DNA of 15,000 nt from Neocallimastix lanati (nom. inval.) (GCA_016946835.1 JACVTC010000037.1:350001-365000); one strand, 5' to 3'. Counted from the stretch's first letter, positions 1-8,489 are shown. The notes: generated by a model from the letters alone, not told the origin. Translations and numbers: made by a program.

Positions 1-440
1 AATTTATATATAAATAATGTTTAATATATAAATATTTTTTTAATATAATTAATAAAATTTTATAATAATAATAAAGTTAAGGAGAAAAAGGAAAAAAAAA
101 AAAAAAAAAAAAATTAAAAGAGATGATCTATTAATTAAAGAGGCATAATTTTATAATTTTTAATGTGAAATTTAAATATCAAAAATTTATATTAAAAAAA
201 TTAATGAATAATGAATAATAAAAAAATTATTGATATTATTTATGTTAATGATTATAAATTTAATTTTTATTTTTTTATTTATTACTCATAATAAATATAT
301 AAATAGATAATAAATAGAGTTTAAAAAAAATAAAATTTTAATTTTTACTTTTTATTTTTGTTTGATATTAATAATTGATTTAGAATAAAGTTAAAATGAA
401 TTATATTAATACTAAATTTTTAATTTCTATATCTGGATTT
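1..440. other. AT-only intergenic spacer
   Basis: This stretch holds an A22 run at 92-113, irregular AT sequence and no open frame of note. The few G residues sit in isolated GG or GAGG clusters beside A runs, for example near 80-91. I see no gene or regulatory signal. Confidence 0.8.
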
Positions 441-528
441 TTATTATGATTATGATTATGATTATAATTATGATTATAATTATAATTATAATTATTATGA
501 TTATGGTTATGATTATGATTATAATTAA
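441..528. repeat. Hexanucleotide repeat array (TTATGA/TTATAA)
   Basis: About fourteen units of a six-base repeat alternate between TTATGA and TTATAA, with one TTATGG variant near 505. The G-bearing and G-less units are grouped, which suggests slippage followed by spread of a point variant. It encodes nothing. Confidence 0.9.
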
Positions 529-693
529 TTTTATGATAAAATTCCTTATTAATATTAATTTTTAATTATTAATTATTAAGATAAACTTTATTTAAATGCT
601 TTTTTAATGAAGTTTAAAATATATATTTATTATATATATATATTATTTTATTTTAATTCCTTTCATGAAGTTTGAATTATTGTTCTTTATATA

Positions 694-777
694 TATACTT
701 TTAATAAATAAAAAGTTTAAAAATAATAGTATGTTTATACTTTTAATAAACAAAAAGTTTAAAAATAATAGTATGTT
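694..777. repeat. 42-bp tandem duplication
   Basis: Two adjacent 42-bp units, 694-735 and 736-777, differ at a single base (AATAAATAAAA against AATAAACAAAA). Each begins TATACTTTTAATAAA and ends AATAGTATGTT; the match runs a few more bases into the TATATA that follows. The near identity suggests a recent duplication. Confidence 0.95.
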
Positions 778-781
778 ATAT

Positions 782-1146
782 ATATTTATATAAATATATA
801 TATTTGTATCAGATGATTATTTTTTAAATTATAATATTATATATTTATAATGATATATATTATTTTTATTAAAAGTTAACTGAAATTAATATATCAATAA
901 TGAGGAAAAAAATAATTAAAAAAAAAAAAGTTTATATAACAAAATCTAACTAAATAATTAGAACTCTTTTCCTATTTATCCTTAAAATAAAAATATAATA
1001 AACAAAGGAAAAAGGATTGAAATTTGAAAATAGTATATTATAAAAAAAAATCAATTAAAAAAAAAATATATATATATATATTTATAAACATATATTTATA
1101 TATTATTTATTTATTTATTTTTAATTTTATATTATTTTATTTTACT
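782..1146. other. AT-rich spacer
   Basis: Irregular AT sequence with TATATA tracts (about 778-805 and 1065-1100) and a slightly more complex patch at 955-1022 containing AGAACTCTTTTCC. No reading frame or RNA gene is evident. Confidence 0.8.
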
Positions 1147-1160
1147 TAATAATAATAATT

Positions 1161-1204
<44 letters not shown>
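1147..1204. repeat. Triplet palindrome: (AAT)n joined to (ATT)n
   Basis: A block of AAT triplets with one phase break (AATT at 1158-1161) runs into ATT triplets with its centre near 1174-1175. It can fold on itself as a cruciform of about 14 perfect pairs, extended with mismatches. The 40 bases 1151-1190 recur exactly at 7931-7970. Confidence 0.9.
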
Positions 1205-1553
1205 TACATCTATTTTTTTGATTAGATATTTCAATGATTTCTATAGAATTTTTATTTATAAGTTAAAAATTTAAAAATGTTTATTATTATTAGCAGGAAA
1301 AAAAAAAAAAGGATTAAAATTACTTTAAAAAATGTAAAAAAATTTTTTATTATTTTATTCCTACAAATTATTCCTATAGGACTGACATTAATAATATTGT
1401 TTATGATATTAGTAGAAAAAATAAATTAATAAATAAATTAATAAATAAATAAAATACGAATTTTCAATAATAAATAATTAATAAATCAGAAAAAAAAAAT
1501 TAATGAAGTTTATGAAACAATTAATTTATCTATTTAAAAAAAAATAAATAAAT
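1205..1553. other. AT-rich spacer
   Basis: Contains an A12 run near 1299-1310, a palindromic CCTATAGG at 1373-1380 and AAAT repeats at about 1424-1452. No coding or RNA gene signal is seen. Confidence 0.8.
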
Positions 1554-1605
1554 ATGAAACTCCTAATTTATTTATTTATTTATTTGTAGATGTAAAGAGT
1601 TTCAT
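1554..1605. repeat. 9-bp inverted repeat flanking an ATTT microsatellite
   Basis: ATGAAACTC at 1554-1562 and its exact complement GAGTTTCAT at 1597-1605 are separated by 34 bases containing (TTTA)n. The arms contain G and C, so the match is less likely by chance than an AT-only one. Possible hairpin; function unknown. Confidence 0.75.
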
Positions 1606-1697
1606 TTTAATGGTTTAATAAATATAAGATTAAAGCTAAATTTATTTTAATTTAATAAATTACTGTCTTATTTATAATTTATTATTATTATTATTAT

Positions 1698-1733
1698 TAT
1701 TAATGAAATTTTTTAATAATAATTTCATTAATA
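1698..1733. repeat. 13-bp perfect hairpin
   Basis: The arm 1698-1710 (TATTAATGAAATT) is the exact complement of 1721-1733 (AATTTCATTAATA), with a 10-base loop. It follows an ATT microsatellite. No T run or gene is attached to it. Confidence 0.85.
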
Positions 1734-2169
1734 TTTATATATTTTAAAAGAAATTTAATTTATTTATTTTTACTTTTTTATTTATTAATAATTAAGATTA
1801 TATTTTATTTTTATTTTTGTTTTTAATTTATTTTTATTTTATTTTTATTTTATTTTCATTTTTATTTTTTTTTTTTTTTTTTCATTTTAAAAAGGAAGAG
1901 AAATATTTATATTTTATTCCTAACAATATTTAATAAAAAATTAATGATAAGGGAAATTTTAATATAATGAGGTCATTTCATTTTTTTTTATTATTATTTT
2001 TTTTTTTTATTTTTATTTTATTTTTTTTTTTTTTTATTTTAATTTTATTCATATATATTAAAAATTTTAAGAACTCTTGAGGAGTTTATAAAATAGGAAA
2101 TATTTAAATAAATAAATATATTAATAAAATAAAAAAGGAGAGTAGAATTAAAAATATTTATTAATTTTT
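1734..2169. other. T-rich spacer
   Basis: Dominated by TTTTA and T runs, including T18 at 1865-1882 and T15 at 2021-2035. A short palindromic patch at 2072-2086 (AACTC-TTGAG-GAGTT) is the only local complexity. No gene is seen. Confidence 0.8.
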
Positions 2170-2174
2170 TATTT

Positions 2175-2178
<4 letters not shown>

Positions 2179-2218
<40 letters not shown>

Positions 2219-2222
2219 TTTT
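2179..2222. repeat. (TTTA)n microsatellite
   Basis: About eleven uninterrupted TTTA units. Confidence 0.95.
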
Positions 2223-2483
2223 CTATGTTTATTACATTCTTTCTTTCTTTATCTATATCTTACAAACTTTTATAAAAAATATTAAAATAAAAATTAAAGT
2301 AAAAATGAAAATATATATATTTTCTCTTAGTTGTTAAATGAATTTTTCATTTTTTTTTTTTTTTTTATATGAAAAAATACAAAGTGTTGAAGTTTATGTA
2401 ATAAATAAAATAATAATAATTATATAATTAATGACAATCTCATTATTAAAAAAAGTAAAAATAAAAATAAAAATAAAAAAAAA
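2223..2483. other. AT-rich spacer
   Basis: Contains a CTTT-rich patch at 2230-2262 (ATTCTTTCTTTCTTTATC), a T17 run at 2350-2366 and AAAAAT repeats near 2455-2480. No gene or RNA signal is seen. Confidence 0.75.
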
Positions 2484-2598
2484 GAGAATAAAACATTAAA
2501 CTAATTAAAAAAAAAAAGAGAGAGAGAATAAAACATTAAACTAATTAAAAAAAAAAAAAAAAAAAGAGAGAATAAAACATTAATTAAACTAATTAAAA
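2484..2598. repeat. Three-copy 40 to 44-bp tandem repeat with A-run linkers
   Basis: The core GAGAATAAAACATTAAACTA starts at 2484, 2524 and 2568. Copies are joined by A runs of differing length and GA dinucleotides. The third copy carries a four-base insertion (CATTAATTAAACTA). Length variation is in the homopolymer linkers, as expected from slippage. Confidence 0.9.
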
Positions 2599-2700
2599 AA
2601 AATAATAGAAATGAGAAAAAATAATTAAAAAATAATATTATAAATATTAATATTAATATTAATAATTCCTTAGCTATATTAAATATTATTATTATTAAAT

Positions 2701-2756
2701 ATAATTTTTAATTATTTTTAATTATTTTTAATTATTTTTAATTATTTTTAATTATT
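2701..2756. repeat. 10-bp minisatellite, five copies
   Basis: ATTATTTTTA is repeated in perfect register at 2711, 2721, 2731 and 2741, with a one-mismatch first copy at 2701. Confidence 0.95.
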
Positions 2757-2832
2757 ATGATTATTATTATTTATTATTATTATTATTTATTATTATTATT
2801 ATTTATTATTTATTATTTATTATTTATTATTT
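2757..2832. repeat. Mixed (TTA)n/(TTTA)n array
   Basis: Runs of TTA broken by TTTA. The 36 bases 2759-2794 recur exactly at 9146-9181, which in simple sequence need not mean common descent. Confidence 0.9.
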
Positions 2833-2858
2833 CTTAATGAATTATTGATTAATTATTA

Positions 2859-2941
2859 TTTTATTTTATTTCATTTATTTCGGAGATTAATTAATTAAAG
2901 AAAAAATAAAATAAAATAAAAAAAAATGAAATAAAATAAAA
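2859..2941. repeat. 18-bp inverted repeat of T-rich and A-rich arms
   Basis: The arm 2859-2876 (TTTTATTTTATTTCATTT) is the exact complement of 2924-2941. The 47-base spacer includes CGGAG at 2881-2885. Each arm has a single C or G, and those align with each other, so the match is more than a T run facing an A run. Confidence 0.8.
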
Positions 2942-3417
2942 ATAAAATAAAAAAAAAATAAAAATAAATTAAAAAATAAATTTGTAATAAATGATTATTA
3001 ATAATTATATTATAATTATATTGGTAAAAAATATGACCAATTTTTTCCATTATATTTTAGGTTATGACAAACGGTTTAAATAAAAATAAAAATAAAAATA
3101 AAAATAAATATTGATAGTGCCTTTAATTCAAACATGAAAAATAAAAAAGATAAAATATATTAATTAATATTGAAGATTTTATTCATTATTATCAGTTGAA
3201 ACTACTTTATTAAATTGTATCGTTTTTTAAAAAAATAAAATAAAATAAAATAAAAATAAATAAATATAAAAATAAAAATATATGGCTATTTCAAAATCTG
3301 ATCTTAACTCTATCTATGATTATATAATAAAAAAAATTTTTTTTTATTAAAATAGTTACTGATCAATACTTTTTATTTTTATTAGTAATATTTTCTTATT
3401 ATTATATATTAGAAATT
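2942..3417. other. AT-rich spacer with slightly complex patches
   Basis: AAAAT repeats lie at 3079-3107 and 3236-3280. Patches with more G and C occur at 3050-3076 and 3113-3135. ATTGGT (3020-3025) and ACCAAT (3036-3041) could pair across ten bases. No frame is open long enough to propose a gene. Confidence 0.75.
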
Positions 3418-3441
3418 TATATATATATATATATATATATT
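3418..3441. repeat. (TA)n microsatellite
   Basis: About eleven AT dinucleotides without interruption. Confidence 0.95.
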
Positions 3442-3487
3442 TAATAAATAACTAAATAATAAAATAAAAAAAAATAAATAAATAACA

Positions 3488-3600
3488 ATTAATAATAATA
3501 ATAATAAATAATAATAATAATAATAACGATAAATAATCATAATAATGATAATAATGATAAATAATAATAATAATAATTATAATAAATAATTATAATAATT
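3488..3600. repeat. Degenerate AAT triplet array
   Basis: AAT and ATAATG units with scattered point changes (ACG near 3526, TCA near 3538). No frame reads through it. Confidence 0.85.
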
Positions 3601-3624
3601 CTTTCTATTGGTTAGCCTTTTGTC

Positions 3625-3628
3625 TTTT

Positions 3629-3660
<32 letters not shown>
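3625..3660. repeat. T26 run followed by (GT)5
   Basis: Twenty-six T residues are joined directly to five GT units, the only GT repeat in the window. Confidence 0.95.
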
Positions 3661-3723
3661 AATAATAAATCCATTAAATACTATGTGAATAGGTGAGAAG
3701 AACTCTTTTGAAAAAATAAAATG

Positions 3724-3754
<31 letters not shown>
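3724..3754. repeat. A31 run
   Basis: Thirty-one A residues; it lies between T26 (3625-3650) and T25 (3802-3826). Confidence 0.95.
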
Positions 3755-3758
<4 letters not shown>

Positions 3759-3801
3759 CTTCTTATCATAATCATTATAAATATTAATTATTTCATTTTT
3801 A

Positions 3802-3826
3802 TTTTTTTTTTTTTTTTTTTTTTTTT
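3802..3826. repeat. T25 run
   Basis: Twenty-five T residues, 47 bases after the A31 run, with which it could pair. Confidence 0.95.
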
Positions 3827-3849
3827 GAACCATAACATGAATAATGAAA

Positions 3850-3857
3850 TAAAAAAA

Positions 3858-3904
<47 letters not shown>
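3850..3904. repeat. (AAAT)n then (AAT)n microsatellite
   Basis: About five AAAT units change into about ten AAT units without a gap. Confidence 0.9.
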
Positions 3905-4475
3905 TTTCTGTTTAATATTTAATTCAATGTGCAACAAATCAACAGAAAATAATCATCTACTCTATTAAAAAATATTTATTATTCAAAAATAAAAAATATA
4001 TACATTATTGATATTGACATTAAAATATTTTTATTTTTAACTAGTATAAAATTTTTTTATTTTTATGATTATTCCTTTTCTTTATTATTTATTTATTTAA
4101 AAAAGTTATCCAGAACAATGTTAATAAAATAAAAATAAAATAAATAATAAACAACAATAAGAAAAAAAATAAAATAAAGTAAAAATATAAAAAAATATTT
4201 ATATATTATATAAATAAATAAAAATAAACAAAGTCATTGGAATAAAAATAGCCCAATTTTTCTAAATATATATAAAAACATTGTAAAAGTCGATGGATTA
4301 ATGAAAAATAAAAAAAAAATAAAATAAATAAAAAGTCAACAAATAAAATAAATATGAACTTTTAATAAGTAAATAAAATAAAATTAAATAAAAAAATCAA
4401 GATTCCAATAAAATTTTAAAATTAATAAATAAATAATTAATAATTAAAAATTATAAAATATTTTAGAGTGCTTAT
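3905..4475. other. A-rich spacer
   Basis: Purine-heavy on the plus strand, with AAAAT and AAAT units from about 4120 to 4450. Isolated C and G bases do not build any frame or recognisable signal. Confidence 0.8.
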
Positions 4476-4593
4476 ATTATTTTATCTATTATTTTATAGA
4501 ACTAATAATTAATTTTTATTATTTTATCTATTATTTTATCTATTATTTTATAGAGCTAATAATTAATTTTTATTATTTTATCTATTATTTTAT
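4476..4593. repeat. 42/54-bp tandem repeat
   Basis: Copy one (4476-4517, 42 bp) begins ATTATTTTATCTATTATTTT. Copy two (4518-4571, 54 bp) has an extra 12-bp TCTATTATTTTA unit and AGAGCT in place of AGAACT. A partial third copy spans 4572-4593. It is a repeat with a smaller repeat nested inside it. Confidence 0.9.
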
Positions 4594-4774
4594 TCATATT
4601 CAATAGAATTTTATCCTTTTGGAAAAAAAAATTATTAATTTTTTTTTTCTTATCTTTTTTTTTTTTTTAATACTTTTTTTAACCTTTTTTGTATAAAGTT
4701 TATATTATAATAAATAAAATAAAAAAAAAAACATTTTTAACTTTATTTTATTATTATTTAATATAGAAATCTTA
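4594..4774. other. AT-rich spacer
   Basis: T runs near 4639-4680 and A runs near 4720-4730. Nothing else is seen. Confidence 0.8.
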
Positions 4775-4870
4775 ATGAAAAATAAATGAAAAATAAATGA
4801 AAAATAAATGAAAAATAAATGAAAAATAAATGAAAAATAGATGAAAAATAAATGAAAAATGGATGAAAAT
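4775..4870. repeat. 11-bp minisatellite, eight full copies
   Basis: ATGAAAAATAA repeats in register from 4775, with ATG at every eleventh base to 4863. Late copies carry ATAG and ATGG variants, so the array decays toward its right end. The 11-base period shifts frame each unit and in-frame TAA occurs, so it is not a coding repeat. Confidence 0.95.
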
Positions 4871-4932
4871 TTAAATTATAATTAATAATTTAAAGTCCAT
4901 AAAGAAGGACAGGATTTTAAATATTTAATTAA

Positions 4933-4982
4933 ATCATCATCATCATCATTTTATTCATAATAATTCATAATAATTCATAATA
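4933..4982. repeat. (ATC)5 and a 10-bp repeat, three copies
   Basis: Five ATC triplets at 4933-4947 are followed by three copies of the TTCATAATAA decamer from about 4954. Confidence 0.9.
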
Positions 4983-5618
4983 AATAAATATTTAAAAAAG
5001 TTTTTATATTTTTTTTATTTGTATAAAAATATATTTAATTTCTTTTATTTATTTTTTTTGATCTCTTTTTATTTATTTATTTATTATTATTATTTATTAT
5101 TATTTATTTATTTATTTATTAATGGCTAATTTGTAATACTTTTTTACTAACTCAAAATTCCATAATTATTAATTTATTTAACTTTTTTATTTTTTTTTAA
5201 TTTTATTTCTTGGTTTGATTTTATTCCTTTTTTAAATTTTATCTTTTACTTTATTTTTTATTCTATTATTTTATTATTCTTATTTATACTTATTTATATA
5301 TATATCTTTTATTAATTTTTTTTTTATCTTTTATTGTATTATTTTATTGCTTTTTTTTTTAATTTGTCAATTCATATAACTATATAATATAATTCATAGA
5401 ATTAATTCATCAAAAAATAATATAAAATTTCCTAATAATAATAAATAAATATATGAAATTATCAATAATTAAGTTATATAAATTAAAAATAAAATAGTAA
5501 ATTTAATAAATAAAACAATAATAATAAAAAAAAAAAAAAGCAATAATAATGTTATATATACTTTTTAAAAATAATTAATTTTATTATTATTGAATATTGA
5601 ATATATATATTTATTTGT
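4983..5618. other. T-rich spacer
   Basis: TTTA and TTA repeats at 5081-5121, then TTTTA-rich sequence to about 5360 and AAT sequence to 5530. No gene is seen. Confidence 0.8.
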
Positions 5619-5652
5619 TATCATTATTATTATTATTATTATTATTATCATT
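5619..5652. repeat. (TTA)n/(ATT)n microsatellite
   Basis: About nine ATT units flanked on both sides by ATC or TCA variants. Confidence 0.9.
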
Positions 5653-6032
5653 ATTTTAAATTATTTGAATAGTTGAATTACTTCAATAGAAGATTCTTTT
5701 TTTTTTTTTTTTTTATTTAAATAACAAACATTTTATTTTCATATAAAAATTATAAAAAGAATAATAAATATTTAATAGATATATATATATATATATATAT
5801 AAAGGTTAAAAAAATGTCAAGAAAAAAAAAATAAAACAAAATAAAAAAAATAATAATTACGAATAAAGTGTTAACCATCATGAGAATATTTCTTTTTTTT
5901 TTTAAAGGGGTCCTTTTTTTTTATTATAATCATTTCTATAATATATATTTAAAATACATTATGACTAAAAAAAAAGATTTTTTATTTAATTAAAGCAAAA
6001 AATTACTATTATTATTCATTATTTATACTATT
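5653..6032. other. AT-rich spacer
   Basis: Holds T18 at 5697-5714, (AT)11 at 5779-5800 and a GGGGTCC patch at 5907-5913 directly before T9. The G4 is one of very few in the window. No gene is seen. Confidence 0.75.
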
Positions 6033-6065
6033 GATTAATTAATTAATTAATTAATTAATGATTAA
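6033..6065. repeat. (ATTA)n microsatellite
   Basis: About six ATTA units ending in ATTAATG variants; the repeat is self-complementary. Confidence 0.9.
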
Positions 6066-6355
6066 TGATTATAATTAAGACATAAAGAAAAAATTGTTAC
6101 AATTAAAATAAAATATAAAAAAAAAATTATACAAAAAATATATAAAATAACAATAGCAATTAATTAATAATTAATATTACTAATAATAATTATTAATAAT
6201 TATTTAAAATAAAAAAAATCCACTTTAACCTAAATTTTCAATGATGAAACTTTCTTTTGACTAATATGGAGATAAATTTATATTCCATATATAAAAAAAT
6301 TAAAAGGTTAAAAAGTAATAATAAAAAAAAAATAAAATAAATTAAAAATTAAAAA
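6066..6355. other. AT-rich spacer with a short hairpin
   Basis: ATATGGA (6274-6280) pairs with TCCATAT (6294-6300) across 13 bases, in a locally more complex patch at 6218-6300. No gene is seen. Confidence 0.7.
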
Positions 6356-6429
6356 ATTAAATATTAAAATTAAATATTAAAAATTTTAATAAAAATTAAA
6401 TATTAAAAAGTACAAATTAAATATTAAAA
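6356..6429. repeat. Four dispersed copies of a 14-mer
   Basis: ATTAAATATTAAAA occurs at 6356, 6369, 6395 and 6416 with AT-only or TACA-containing spacers. Confidence 0.85.
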
Positions 6430-6740
6430 ATTACAAAGTAACAAATTAAAAAATTAAAAAATTACTAAAAAATTAAAAAAAAAAAAAAATTTTAAAGATT
6501 AAATTTTAGATTAAATTTTAGGGTTAAAATTAAATAAAATTAAAAACAAAAAAAAAAAAAAAAAAATACAAAAAAAAAAATACAAAAAAAATTAAAAAAA
6601 ATAAAAAATTAAAATTTTCATTTTATATTTTACTTTTTTAATATAATTATAATAATTTATAATAAAATTCGTAATAATAATAAATTTATAGGTATAAATA
6701 AATATATAAATTATTTTAATTATTTTTAATTTGTTTTTTA
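6430..6740. other. A-rich spacer
   Basis: Almost entirely A and T with strong A excess on the plus strand to about 6610. A 12-bp repeat AGATTAAATTTT occurs twice (6496 and 6508), with an AGGGTTAAAATT variant third. TAA stops are dense. Confidence 0.8.
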
Positions 6741-6926
6741 ATGGTTTTATTTTTTTTTTTTTTAAAAAAAATAAATAATAAAAAATGCCATTGTCGAAAT
6801 TCTTTAATTAATAAATTAAAAAAAAAAAATTTTAATATTATTAATGATTATGATAAGAAATATCTTTCCTTTTTTCTTTTTTTTTCATTGTTTGTGTTTA
6901 TGATTATATTTATTTTAATAGGATAA
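6741..6926 (+). CDS. Doubtful small ORF, 61 codons; unknown product
   Basis: An ATG at 6741 opens 61 codons ending in TAA. The peptide starts with a run of F from a T tract, has a basic and asparagine-rich middle containing KKCHCRNSLINKLKKK, and ends with about 18 hydrophobic residues (FFLFFSLFVFMIIFILIG) that could span a membrane. The hydrophobic parts are what T-rich codons (TTT, TTA, ATT) always give, so a membrane segment carries little weight. The CHC in the middle is the only unusual part. No promoter, splice signal or neighbour supports expression, and I recognise no family. It is most likely a chance reading frame. Confidence 0.08.
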   Translation: MVLFFFFLKKINNKKCHCRNSLINKLKKKNFNIINDYDKKYLSFFLFFSLFVFMIIFILIG

Positions 6927-7318
6927 AAAATAAATTTAATAATAATAATAGTAATAATAATAAAATCCCTTTAATAAACCTTAAATAGTCATGCTATGAT
7001 ATTTAATTATTATTAATATTATTTTTTAAAAGGAAATGTCTTTTTTTTATATATATATTTTTATAAGGTGATTTAACAATTAAAATATATAATTGTTATT
7101 CTATAGGTTTGTATTTTTTTTTATTTTATTTTGTTTTTATTTTTTACCTACTTAATAATAATAATAAAATCTTTAAACGAGATTTCTTTTCTTTTAATCA
7201 AAAAAAAACAAAAAAAATAAATTATCTTATTATAGTTAATATTACATTAATTGAGAAGATGACCTTTTTTTTTATTTAAAAACAAATTAAAAAAAAAAAA
7301 ATTGATATTATTATTTTT
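6927..7318. other. AT-rich spacer
   Basis: AAT repeats at 6937-6962, a CTATAGG at about 7101-7107 and GATGACC before T9 at 7258-7273. No gene is seen. Confidence 0.75.
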
Positions 7319-7342
7319 ATTAGTATTAGTATTAGTATTAAT
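7319..7342. repeat. (TATTAG)n short repeat
   Basis: Three to four units of a G-bearing hexamer; related units recur near 12256-12270. Confidence 0.85.
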
Positions 7343-7694
7343 TTAATATTATGACATTATGTAATTAAAATGTTATTAAAAAAAATTTATTTATATATAT
7401 ATGTATAATAATTTTGTATATAATTAATTATTATTATTGTCGTTCATATATTTAGTTTTATTTTATCTTTTATATATATATATATATATTTTTCTAATAT
7501 TTTATTATATTAACTATTGTTATTTCTTTTTTTTTTGTGTCATCTTCATTATTATTATAATTATTATGTCATTATTTTTATTATTTTTATTATTTTTATC
7601 ATTTTTTTATATTTATTTCTAATAAAATTAAATAATTAATTAATTATATAATTATTTAACAAAAAAATATAAATTTGATAATATATATATATGT
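7343..7694. other. T-rich spacer
   Basis: Contains a (TA)n tract at 7471-7489 and T-rich sequence to 7620. Its only long frame begins with TTG and is a run of F, L, I and Y. No gene is called. Confidence 0.75.
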
Positions 7695-7719
7695 TATAAG
7701 GAGATATATAGTCCTTATA
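7695..7719. repeat. 8-bp hairpin with G and C in the stem
   Basis: TATAAGGA (7695-7702) and TCCTTATA (7712-7719) are exact complements with a nine-base AT-rich loop. No T run follows directly. Confidence 0.75.
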
Positions 7720-7901
7720 CTTAATATCATTTTATTAATAATAATTTTATTTTTATTTTTTTTCCCATTAAAATCATTTTAAAAAAAAATTAATAATATA
7801 AATTATAAAATTATTAATAAAAAAAATTATTAATAAAAAAATAAAAAAATTTTTTATTATTATTCACCTTTTTTTTATTTTATTGAATTTTATTATTTAT
7901 G

Positions 7902-7902
<1 letters not shown>
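7720..7902. other. AT-rich spacer
   Basis: TTATTAATAAAAAA-type degenerate repeats near 7800-7850 and CACC before T8 at 7865-7876. No gene is seen. Confidence 0.75.

Positions 7903-7929
<27 letters not shown>
7903..7929. repeat. A27 run
   Basis: Twenty-seven A residues, separated by one G from the triplet palindrome that follows. Confidence 0.95.
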
Positions 7930-7930
<1 letters not shown>

Positions 7931-7932
<2 letters not shown>

Positions 7933-7970
7933 TAATAATTATAATAATAATAATATTATTATTATTATTA
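7931..7970. repeat. Second exact copy of the 40-bp triplet palindrome core
   Basis: These 40 bases equal 1151-1190 exactly, including the AATT phase break and the palindrome centre. Both ends stop at different flanking bases (G on each side here, T on each side there). Confidence 0.9.
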
Positions 7971-8001
7971 GGTATAACTAGACAAACGAATAAAATATCT
8001 A

Positions 8002-8029
8002 TATATCTACATTTATATATCTACGTTTA
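8002..8029. repeat. 14-bp tandem duplication
   Basis: TATATCTACATTTA is followed by TATATCTACGTTTA, one base different. Confidence 0.9.
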
Positions 8030-8331
8030 TATATATATGTATATTTTTTTTTTATATATTTTTTTTATTCATCTACTCGTAATGAATCAATAATATGGAA
8101 AATATGATAATTATTACAATAATTTTATTTATAATATTAAATTAAAATTATAAATTTATTTTAATAATTAATTAACTAATTATTTCTTTTTTTAATTTAA
8201 AATCATTTTCTTTTTAATTTTGATTCATTTTTTTAATTTATTGTCACCAATTTCCATGATGTCCTTTTTAGGAAAAATAGAATATTACCTAAAAAAGATT
8301 AATAAATTAATTTTTTATTAAAATTTTAATA
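8030..8331. other. AT-rich spacer
   Basis: A somewhat more complex patch at 8243-8295 contains CACCAATTTCCATGATGTCC. No frame or RNA gene is supported. Confidence 0.75.
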
Positions 8332-8371
8332 AATAAACTTTTTTTAATATATTATTAAAATAAAGTTTATT
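8332..8371. repeat. Near-perfect 18-bp hairpin with a three-base loop
   Basis: AATAAACTTT (8332-8341) pairs with AAAGTTTATT (8362-8371). Directly inside, TTTTAATA (8342-8349) pairs with TATTAAAA (8353-8360). One T at 8361 is bulged and the loop is TAT (8350-8352). It is the tightest inverted repeat I found; 118 bases separate it from the T17 run at 8490. Confidence 0.9.
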
Positions 8372-8489
8372 AATTTTTAAAGTTTTTAATATGTAAAATA
8401 ATAACAATAAAATAAAGAATTAAATACAATCAAAAAAAAAAAAAAGTTAATTAATTTTAATTTTATTAAATCCATTTAATTTAATTTAA

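Noticed and set aside
2484-2598. Possible CRISPR-like array
   Set aside because: Three near-identical repeats are joined by A runs, not unique spacers, and no cas genes are present.
6517-6523. TTTAGGG, a telomere-type unit
   Set aside because: It is a single unit, not a tandem array, and it belongs to a local AGATTAAATTTT-type repeat.
7437-7622. 61-codon plus-strand frame of hydrophobic residues
   Set aside because: It starts with TTG, not ATG, and is almost only F, L, I and Y from T-rich and TA repeats. This is what such DNA yields by chance.
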